This document shows, piece after piece, positions 57,883 through 64,000 of a stretch of 64,000 bases of DNA (position 1 is its first letter; every line of letters starts with the position of its first letter). This DNA is from Pseudomonas parafulva (GTDB lineage: Bacteria > Pseudomonadota > Gammaproteobacteria > Pseudomonadales > Pseudomonadaceae), in NCBI RefSeq assembly GCF_002021815.1, contig NZ_CP019952.1:4371001-4435000 (forward strand). The letters run 5' to 3'. The translations under genes were made by a program, and so were the position numbers. Under the pieces are notes generated by a model. It made no database searches, had not been told where the DNA came from, and saw only the letters and a list, made by a program, of their open reading frames with translations.

Positions 57883-58755
57883 TCAGTGCCCACCTAGTTC
57901 TCGGATGTTCTGTTTGAGGTTATCGAAGTCGTATTCCGACAAGCCTATGTAATCGAGCACCAGCGGCCCCACTACGTTCCATTCCTGATCCACCGTCTGG
58001 TTGCCCAATACCCGGTAGGAGGCACAGATGTGCTCGGCCATCTTGAGCACCGCCAACAGGTTTTTCATCTGGCTTTGGTTGTTGCGGGCGCTGTCATCGC
58101 GAAACACTGCCAGCGCGTTGTGGTGGTTGGCGATGGCGCCGGTCAGGTGTTCGGGCAGGCGCCAGGACTTGGCCGTGAAATAGCCGACGACGGCATGATT
58201 GGTGTTGAAGGCGCGGTTCTCGGTGTCCACCACGCGGGTCTGCTCGTTGGTTTTTGCATAGGCCTCTTCGAGCACATCCATGTACGTGGGGAAGCGCTTG
58301 AGCATCAGCGGAACGCCGCAATCGTGGAACAGCCCGAGGGTATAGGCTTCGTCGGCGGGCTGGATACCCGTGCGCTTGGCCAGCGTCAGACAGGTCATTG
58401 CCACATCCTGCGCGGTATCCCAGAACCGGTTAAGGGTGACGATGGTTTCATCGCTCATTTCACCCTTGATCGACTGCGCGTTGATCAGGTTGATGATCGA
58501 ACGACTACCCAGCAAATTCACCGCACGCTGGATCGAGCCAATCTTGTTGGACAGGCCAAAGTGCGCCGAGTTGACCAGCTTGAGCAAGGCCCCCGACAAC
58601 CCGGGGTCCTGAGCGATCAGTTTGGCGATGGTTTCCAGGTCCGGGTCAGGCATGTACTGCTCGAACTGCAAATCGACCATGATCTGCGGCTGCGGCGGAA
58701 TGGTGATGCCTTGCAAGGCTTGCTGGATCTGTTCGGCGGTGAGTTCTTGGGACAT
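57883..58755 (-). CDS. HDOD-domain protein
   Basis: 290-residue stand-alone HDOD domain protein, a signalling-type relative of HD phosphohydrolases that usually lacks their catalytic metal residues. The HDOD core runs from about 25 to 225: IPPQPQIMVDLQ, IAKLIAQDPGLSGALLKLVNSAHFG, and LLGSRSIINLINA. An HHNAL element appears near residue 215. No GGDEF, EAL or receiver domain is attached. The start is at MSQELTAEQIQQ. It is upstream of mutM and probably co-transcribed; a role in cell-cycle or stress signalling is only suggested by the family. Confidence 0.9.
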   Translation of the reverse strand: MSQELTAEQIQQALQGITIPPQPQIMVDLQFEQYMPDPDLETIAKLIAQDPGLSGALLKLVNSAHFGLSNKIGSIQRAVNLLGSRSIINLINAQSIKGEMSDETIVTLNRFWDTAQDVAMTCLTLAKRTGIQPADEAYTLGLFHDCGVPLMLKRFPTYMDVLEEAYAKTNEQTRVVDTENRAFNTNHAVVGYFTAKSWRLPEHLTGAIANHHNALAVFRDDSARNNQSQMKNLLAVLKMAEHICASYRVLGNQTVDQEWNVVGPLVLDYIGLSEYDFDNLKQNIRELGGH

Positions 58756-58891
58756 GCGTGCACACTCGTATGGGACTGCCGATTCTACCGCGATGCACCC
58801 CACAGAACTAACCGCTGGATCAGTGAACTTGAACTTTCATGAGCGCGGGTGGGCCTGTTTCTCATATTCATCAAGTAAAGGAGCAAGGCCC

Positions 58892-59428
58892 ATGGGTACT
58901 GAACTGAACGGCAAGCGCGTGGCTATCCTGGTGACTGATGGCTTCGAGCAGGTGGAATTGACAGGCCCGCGTGACGCCCTGCAGCAGGCGGGCGCCCAGG
59001 TGCACGTGCTGAGCGAGAAGCAAGGCACGGTGCGCGGCTGGAACCACGACGAGCCCGCGGACGAATTCAAGGTCGACGGCACCTTCGACAGCGCCAGCGA
59101 ACTCTACGATGCCGTGGTCCTGCCAGGCGGCGTACAGAACTCGGACACCATCCGCCTGGTTGAAGGCGCGCAGAAAATCGTCAAAAGCCATGACGCGGCC
59201 GGCAAACCGATTGCCGTGATCTGCCACGGCGGCTGGTTGCTGATTTCGAGCGGCTTGACCCAGGGCAAGCGCATGACCAGCTTCAAGACCCTGCAGGATG
59301 ACCTGCGCAACGCTGGCGCCGAGTGGGTCGACGAAGAAGTAGTGGTTGACGGGAACCTGATCAGCAGCCGGCAGCCCGATGACATCCCTGCCTTCAACAA
59401 GGCACTGATCCAGGCCCTGTCGTCCTGA
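58892..59428 (+). CDS. PfpI/DJ-1-family protein (YhbO-like)
   Basis: 178-residue class I glutamine-amidotransferase-like protein. The nucleophile elbow AVICHGGWLL places Cys111 with His112 next to it, and Glu19 in TDGFEQVEL completes the PfpI-type site. Family members are described as stress-protective deglycase/chaperone proteins; the enzymatic activity is disputed. A TAAAGGAG ribosome site precedes MGTELNGKRV. Divergent from the HDOD gene. Confidence 0.9.
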   Translation: MGTELNGKRVAILVTDGFEQVELTGPRDALQQAGAQVHVLSEKQGTVRGWNHDEPADEFKVDGTFDSASELYDAVVLPGGVQNSDTIRLVEGAQKIVKSHDAAGKPIAVICHGGWLLISSGLTQGKRMTSFKTLQDDLRNAGAEWVDEEVVVDGNLISSRQPDDIPAFNKALIQALSS

Positions 59429-59494
59429 CAGCTGGCGCTCAGCATTAAGGTTGGGTAGGGGTTATACTCCCGCTCTTTTTTCCGGAGCGACGTC

Positions 59495-60691
59495 ATGTCC
59501 CTGCCCAGCCTTCGCCTCAAAGCCAATGCCGACCGCCGCCTGCGCGCAGGCCATCTGTGGGTCTACAGCAACGAGGTAGACGTTGCCACCACCCCGCTGC
59601 AAGGCTTGCAGGCCGGCCAGCAAGCCGTGCTCGAAGCCGCCAACGGCAAGCCACTGGGCATCGTTGCCCTGAGCCCCAATAACCTGATCTGCGCCCGCTT
59701 GCTGTCACGCGACGTCAAGCTGCCACTGGACAAGTCACTGCTGGTGCACCGCCTGAACGTGGCCTTGTCACTGCGCGAGCGCCTGTTCGACAAGCCATGC
59801 TATCGCCTCGTCTATGGCGATTCCGATTGGCTGCCGGGGCTGGTCGTCGATCGCTTCTTCGACATCCTGGTGGTGCAACTGGCATCGGCAACCATGGAAG
59901 CGCACAAGGATGAGGTGATCGCGGCGCTGGTCCAGGTGCTCAAGCCAAGCGGCATCCTGTTCAAGAACGATTCGGCGGCCCGTGATGCCGAAGGCCTGCA
60001 GCGCTATGTCGAAACCGTTTACGGTGAAGTCCCGGATTGGGTTCCGCTGGAAGAAAACGGTGTTCGTTTCGAAGCCCCGGTCCGTGAAGGCCAGAAAACC
60101 GGCTGGTTCTATGACCACCGCATGAACCGTGCACGCTTGGCCCCCTATGTTCAGGGCAAGCGCGTACTCGACCTGTTCAGCTACATCGGCGGTTGGGGTG
60201 TGCAGGCGGGTGCCTTCGGCGCCAGCGAAGTGTTCTGCGTCGATGCATCGGGCTTTGCCCTGGATGGCGTTGAGCGCAACGCCGCGCTCAACGGTATTGG
60301 TGAGAAGCTGACCTGCGTCGAGGGCGACGTCTTCGAAGCCTTGCGCGAACTCAAGGCAGCCGAGGAGCGCTTCGACGTGATCATTGCCGACCCGCCCGCC
60401 TTCATCAAGCGCAAGAAAGACCTGAAGAACGGCGAGGCGGCTTACCGCAGGCTCAACGAGCAGGCCATGCGCATGCTGAACAAGGATGGCATTCTGGTCA
60501 GTGCTTCTTGCTCGATGCACCTGCCCGAAGACGATCTGCACAACATCCTGCTGACCAGTGCCCGTCACCTGGACCGCAACATGCAGCTGCTCGAGCGCGG
60601 TGGTCAGGGCCCTGACCATCCGGTGCACCCGGCGATTGGCGAAACCCGCTACATCAAGAGCATCACCTGCCGGTTACTGCCCAACAGCTGA
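59495..60691 (+). CDS. rlmI: 23S rRNA m5C methyltransferase, RlmI-like
   Basis: 398-residue PUA plus SAM-methyltransferase protein. The N-terminal PUA domain covers about 3-75 (LRLKANADRRLRAGHLWVYSNEV). The central EEHD-type domain contains KTGWFYDHRMNRARL. The catalytic domain has VLDLFSYIGGWGV (SAM), IADPPAF and Cys339 in SASCSM. This is the RlmI/YccW family, which makes m5C1962 in E. coli. A TATACT hexamer lies about 30 bases upstream. It ends before a terminator shared with the convergent mgtE-like gene. Confidence 0.93.
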   Translation: MSLPSLRLKANADRRLRAGHLWVYSNEVDVATTPLQGLQAGQQAVLEAANGKPLGIVALSPNNLICARLLSRDVKLPLDKSLLVHRLNVALSLRERLFDKPCYRLVYGDSDWLPGLVVDRFFDILVVQLASATMEAHKDEVIAALVQVLKPSGILFKNDSAARDAEGLQRYVETVYGEVPDWVPLEENGVRFEAPVREGQKTGWFYDHRMNRARLAPYVQGKRVLDLFSYIGGWGVQAGAFGASEVFCVDASGFALDGVERNAALNGIGEKLTCVEGDVFEALRELKAAEERFDVIIADPPAFIKRKKDLKNGEAAYRRLNEQAMRMLNKDGILVSASCSMHLPEDDLHNILLTSARHLDRNMQLLERGGQGPDHPVHPAIGETRYIKSITCRLLPNS

Positions 60692-60698
60692 GCCATGA

Positions 60699-60719
60699 CG
60701 GGGGCCTGGGTGGCCCCCG
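60699..60719. terminator. hairpin between rlmI and the mgtE-like gene
   Basis: cgggggcc and ggcccccg form a perfect 8-bp stem with a 5-base loop, seven bases after the rlmI stop and followed by ATCGTTTC. It lies between two convergent genes. Confidence 0.6.
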
Positions 60720-60725
60720 ATCGTT

Positions 60726-61382
60726 TCAGAGTTCAAGCACCTGGGTCGCGATACCGAAGTACACCAACACGCCTGCTGCGTCGGCAATGGACGTGATCAA
60801 TGGCCCGCTGGCCGTGGCGGGGTCCAGCTTGAGCCGGCTCAGCAGAAACGGCAGGCTCATGCCGATCAGGCTGCCGACCAGCACGATCACCACCATGCTG
60901 CTGGCCACGATCAAGGCGATCTGCGGGCCGCCACGCAACAGCCCAAGCGATGCCACGGCTACCGCCATGGTGCAGCCCAGCAGCAGCGCGACGCCAAATT
61001 CGCGCCCCAGCATTCGCCCCCAGTCGCTCAGCGTGACTTCGCCTGTGGCCAGGCCCCTGACCATGAGGGTTGCCGACTGGGAGCCTGCATTGCCGCCGCT
61101 GTCGACCAGCAGTGGCAGAAAGAACACCAGGGCGATATGCGCGGCAATGGTTTCTTCGAAGGCCGCGATGCCTGCCCCTGAGAACAGGTTGCCGAACACC
61201 AGCAGCACCAGCCACAACACCCGCTTGCGGTACAGCAATCCGAGGGTCGCGTGCCGCAGGTCACCGATGGTATTGGTGATGGAGGCGCCTTTGTGGAAGC
61301 TTTCGGTGGTTTGCCGCCGTTGCGCGTCGAGCGCAGCGTCGACGGCACCAACAGCGATGGTTTTATCGATAGGGTTTTGCAT
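60726..61382 (-). CDS. minimal MgtE-type divalent cation transporter (membrane domain only)
   Basis: 218-residue inner-membrane protein equal to the transmembrane domain of MgtE, with five hydrophobic helices. The ion-path motif PLLVDSGGNAGSQSATLMVRG contains Asp94, corresponding to the Mg-binding Asp of the pore. The N-terminal superhelical domain and the two CBS domains of full-length MgtE (about 450 residues), which close the channel at high Mg2+, are absent. The N-terminal 40 residues are polar and unrelated. The frame is intact, so this looks like a natural short form rather than a pseudogene. No M-box-like leader is visible. Ion specificity is inference. Confidence 0.85.
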   Translation of the reverse strand: MQNPIDKTIAVGAVDAALDAQRRQTTESFHKGASITNTIGDLRHATLGLLYRKRVLWLVLLVFGNLFSGAGIAAFEETIAAHIALVFFLPLLVDSGGNAGSQSATLMVRGLATGEVTLSDWGRMLGREFGVALLLGCTMAVAVASLGLLRGGPQIALIVASSMVVIVLVGSLIGMSLPFLLSRLKLDPATASGPLITSIADAAGVLVYFGIATQVLEL

Positions 61383-61857
61383 GAAGTTCTCCAGGCGCCG
61401 ACCAGGCGCCTGCAGGCTTCAGCCTCGCAGACTCAAGCCCTCGGCAGCCCTGGCGGCGGCGCGCTCAGTGCCAGGTTGCAGTTCGTGACGAACCGGTAAC
61501 TGGGAAGGTCCATTGAGGGTTATCTCGTCAAGCCGCACATGCGGCGGCCGAATGATAATGGCAAGTCAGGCGCAGGTCAGCCTCACACGGATCGTTTCAG
61601 ACGGTTCCTACAACTTCGGTTTTTCGCCCAAAACCGCCGCTCGGGCACATCGTCATGCCTTCCCGGCGCCAGCGGTGTAGAATCGGGCTATTCATCGCCA
61701 GTCATCCCCCGGCGGGTTTATGAGCTCTGGCCAAGCACGCGGCGATCCCGCGCGGTCTTCGGCCCCATCCGTGCCAGTGGCAACCGGCCTGCGGTACAGA
61801 GGACAAGAGAAGCTCACTCCCCTTTCTGTGACCTGATTAAGCCGCCAGGAGTGTTTC
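61383..61857 (+). promoter_or_regulatory. mgtE-ilvD intergenic region with candidate ilvD promoter
   Basis: No convincing gene in these 475 bases. A TAGAAT hexamer (61678-61683) could be the ilvD -10, implying a leader of about 165 bases; no good -35 is visible. The leader contains a 38-codon open frame (ATG at 61720) without runs of Ile, Val or Leu codons, so it does not look like a classical attenuator peptide. A short GC-rich inverted repeat (aggcgcc/ggcgcct, about 61392-61409) lies near the mgtE start. Confidence 0.4.
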
Positions 61858-63699
61858 ATGCCTGATTACCGTTCCAAGACTTCCACCCACGGCCGCAACA
61901 TGGCAGGTGCACGCGCCCTGTGGCGTGCCACCGGCATGAAGGACGAAGACTTCAAGAAGCCGATCATCGCCATTGCCAACTCCTTCACCCAGTTCGTGCC
62001 GGGCCATGTGCACCTCAAGGATCTGGGCCAGCTGGTCGCTCGCGAGATCGAGCGCGCCGGTGGCGTGGCCAAGGAATTCAACACCATCGCGGTCGATGAC
62101 GGCATCGCCATGGGTCACGACGGCATGCTGTACTCGCTGCCCAGCCGTGAAATCATCGCCGACGCGGTGGAGTACATGGTCAACGCGCACTGTGCCGATG
62201 CCATCGTCTGCATCTCCAACTGCGACAAGATCACCCCCGGCATGCTGATGGCCGCCTTGCGCCTGAACATTCCGGTGATCTTCGTCTCCGGCGGCCCGAT
62301 GGAAGCCGGCAAGACCAAGCTGGCCAGCCATGGCCTGGACTTGGTCGACGCCATGGTCATCGCCGCCGACAGCACGGCCTCCGATGAAAAGGTCGCCGAA
62401 TACGAGCGCAGCGCCTGCCCTACCTGCGGCTCGTGCTCTGGCATGTTCACCGCCAACTCGATGAACTGCCTGACCGAGGCCTTGGGCCTGGCCCTACCGG
62501 GCAACGGTTCCACCCTGGCCACCCACTCGGACCGCGAGCAGTTGTTCCTGACGGCCGGCCGCACCATCGTCGAGCTGTGCAAGCGGTACTACGGCGAGAA
62601 CGACGCATCGGTCCTGCCGCGCAGCATCGCCAACTTCAAGGCGTTCGAGAACGCCATGATGCTGGACATCGCCATGGGGGGGTCGACCAACACCATCCTG
62701 CACCTGCTGGCTGCGGCGCAGGAAGGCGAAGTGGCATTCGACCTGCGCGACATCGATCGTCTGTCGCGCAAGGTGCCGCAGCTGTGCAAGGTGGCGCCCA
62801 ACATCCAGAAGTACCACATGGAGGACGTGCACCGCGCCGGCGGTATCTTCAGCATCCTGGGCTCGCTGGCCCGTGGCGGCCTGCTGCACACCGACCTGCC
62901 CACCGTGCATAGCCGCAGCATGGAAGAAGCCATCGCCAAGTGGGACATCACCCAGACCGACGACGAGGAAGTGCATACCTTCTTCAAGGCTGGCCCAGCC
63001 GGCATCCCGACCCAGACCGCGTTCAGCCAGTCGACGCGTTGGGAAACCCTGGATGACGACCGCGAGAACGGCTGCATCCGCAGCTTCGAGCACGCGTATT
63101 CACAAGAAGGTGGTTTGGCCGTGCTGTACGGCAACATTGCCCTGGACGGCTGCGTGGTGAAAACCGCCGGTGTCGACGAATCGATCCACGTGTTCGAAGG
63201 CACGGCCAAGATCTTCGAAAGCCAGGACAGCGCCGTGCGTGGCATCCTCGCCGACGAAGTGAAGGCCGGCGACATCGTGATCATCCGCTACGAAGGCCCG
63301 AAAGGTGGCCCGGGCATGCAGGAAATGCTGTATCCCACGTCGTACCTCAAGTCCAAGGGCCTGGGCAAGGCGTGCGCCCTGCTCACCGACGGCCGATTCT
63401 CGGGAGGCACCTCGGGCCTGTCCATCGGTCATGCCTCGCCGGAAGCGGCAGCAGGCGGCGCCATCGGCCTGGTGCGCGACGGCGACAAAGTCCTGATCGA
63501 TATCCCCAACCGCTCGATCAACCTGCTGGTGAGCGATGACGAGCTGGCCGAGCGCCGCGCCGAGCAGGACAAGAAGGGCTGGAAACCGGCTGAGGTACGC
63601 CCGCGCAAGGTGACGACAGCCTTGAAGGCCTACGCCCTGTTGGCGACCAGTGCCGACAAAGGTGCCGTGCGCAACAAGGCGATGCTCGAAGGGCTGTGA
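61858..63699 (+). CDS. ilvD: dihydroxy-acid dehydratase
   Basis: 613-residue Fe-S enzyme of branched-chain amino acid synthesis. Iron-sulfur ligands are expected at Cys122 ([10 protein letters not shown]) and Cys193 ([12 protein letters not shown]). The [10 protein letters not shown] segment has no Cys, so it belongs to the E. coli-like, oxygen-sensitive [4Fe-4S] type rather than the [2Fe-2S] type. C-terminal signatures are [12 protein letters not shown] and [18 protein letters not shown]. It is followed at once by a strong terminator. No other ilv gene is adjacent. Confidence 0.97.
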   Translation: MPDYRSKTSTHGRNMAGARALWRATGMKDEDFKKPIIAIANSFTQFVPGHVHLKDLGQLVAREIERAGGVAKEFNTIAVDDGIAMGHDGMLYSLPSREIIADAVEYMVNAHCADAIVCISNCDKITPGMLMAALRLNIPVIFVSGGPMEAGKTKLASHGLDLVDAMVIAADSTASDEKVAEYERSACPTCGSCSGMFTANSMNCLTEALGLALPGNGSTLATHSDREQLFLTAGRTIVELCKRYYGENDASVLPRSIANFKAFENAMMLDIAMGGSTNTILHLLAAAQEGEVAFDLRDIDRLSRKVPQLCKVAPNIQKYHMEDVHRAGGIFSILGSLARGGLLHTDLPTVHSRSMEEAIAKWDITQTDDEEVHTFFKAGPAGIPTQTAFSQSTRWETLDDDRENGCIRSFEHAYSQEGGLAVLYGNIALDGCVVKTAGVDESIHVFEGTAKIFESQDSAVRGILADEVKAGDIVIIRYEGPKGGPGMQEMLYPTSYLKSKGLGKACALLTDGRFSGGTSGLSIGHASPEAAAGGAIGLVRDGDKVLIDIPNRSINLLVSDDELAERRAEQDKKGWKPAEVRPRKVTTALKAYALLATSADKGAVRNKAMLEGL

Positions 63700-63719
63700 T
63701 ACCCATCTAGCATGACGAG

Positions 63720-63746
63720 AACCGGCGCTTCGAGCGCCGGTTTTTT
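63720..63746 (+). terminator. ilvD rho-independent terminator
   Basis: aaccggcgct (63720-63729) and agcgccggtt (63733-63742) form a perfect 10-bp stem with a TCG loop, followed by a T-run to 63746. It is 20 bases after the ilvD stop. Confidence 0.92.
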
Positions 63747-63747
63747 A

Positions 63748-64000
63748 TTGCCAAGACAGCTGAACATCGAGGCCCAGACGCGTCGCCTGGGCGTGCCGCA
63801 GTCTATCGCCAGCTTCAGCGCCTCATTCGGGACCACCATCGGTCAGAATGGCTGTGCCGGGCTTTACCCTGCCATGTTGGCGGTGATGGTCGCGCCAGCG
63901 GTTGGCATCGACACCTTCGATCCGCTATGGATCGCCACGTTGGTGGCCATCGTCACGCTCAGTTCGGCCGGTGTGGCCGGAGTTGGCGGCGGCGCTACCT
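63748..64000 (+). pseudogene. 5'-truncated sodium:dicarboxylate/cystine symporter remnant
   Basis: From about 63751 to the window end the plus-strand frame stays open and matches the C-terminal third of DAACS-family symporters, closest in memory to the L-cystine transporter TcyP/YdjN. It includes [53 protein letters not shown] and [11 protein letters not shown]. Around 280 N-terminal residues, including the first transmembrane helices, are missing, because the ilvD terminator and stop lie immediately upstream. The only upstream in-frame ATG (63712) would translate through the terminator stem. It is probably a decayed relic left by a deletion, although its right end is outside the window. Confidence 0.75.

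Noticed and set aside
61720..61836. 38-codon frame in the ilvD leader as a possible attenuator peptide
   Set aside because: It lacks a run of Ile, Val or Leu codons and no alternative terminator stem follows it.

Overview
The window reads as chromosomal core DNA of a fluorescent Pseudomonas, most like the P. putida group. The basis is high GC, dense packing, and gene order that I recognise from memory of pseudomonad maps: hemE-gltD-gltB, aroB-aroK-pilQ..pilM-ponA-maeB, rpmE-priA-argS, then pilT-yggS-proC-yggT-metX-metW-rdgB-hemW, thiG-thiS-mtgA-rpoH-ftsX-ftsE-ftsY, rsmD, coaD-fdx-mutM and ilvD. No tRNA, rRNA, CRISPR array, insertion sequence or prophage gene was seen.

Layout. 1-2.7 kb: tail of a fatty-acid-synthase-like, aryl-polyene-type cluster (ketoreductase, ketosynthase, lipoprotein, small secreted protein). 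2.7-5.4 kb: LysR regulator divergent from an MFS exporter, with a palindromic candidate operator, and a periplasmic OB-fold protein. 5.5-12.8 kb: haem and glutamate synthesis (hemE, gltD, gltB). 13.1-20.1 kb: one leftward operon running pilM-pilN-pilO/P fusion-pilQ-aroK-aroB-DamX-like, closed by a terminator. 20.3-30.4 kb: ponA, maeB, SNase-like nuclease, rpmE, priA, argS, SPOR protein. 30.4-31.8 kb: TM2 and NlpC/P60 genes. These sit where two blocks that are distant in P. aeruginosa (PA5034-PA5052 and PA0395-PA0353) are joined here. 31.8-41.8 kb: pilT and a methionine, proline, nucleotide-sanitation and thiamine housekeeping run. 41.9-46.8 kb: mtgA, rpoH, ftsXEY. 47.1-53.3 kb: two M16 peptidase pairs flanking rsmD. 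53.4-64 kb: yheT, sseA, a TetR regulator, coaD, ferredoxin, mutM, HDOD, PfpI, rlmI, a minimal MgtE, ilvD, and a 5'-truncated symporter remnant at the right edge.

Most genes are ordinary. The departures from the expected pattern are: (1) a second, apparently cytoplasmic, M16 zinc-peptidase pair with lower GC3 than its surroundings; (2) a reduced type IV pilus assembly operon with PilO and PilP fused and PilM and PilQ shortened; (3) the rpmE terminator lying inside the apparent signal-peptide codons of the nuclease gene; (4) a decayed cystine/dicarboxylate symporter behind ilvD; and (5) several strong palindromes, including a GAACTT-N16-TCTAT envelope-stress promoter in front of rpoH. I did not find a clearly new multi-gene defence or biosynthetic system. 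The second M16 pair is the best candidate for an undescribed function.
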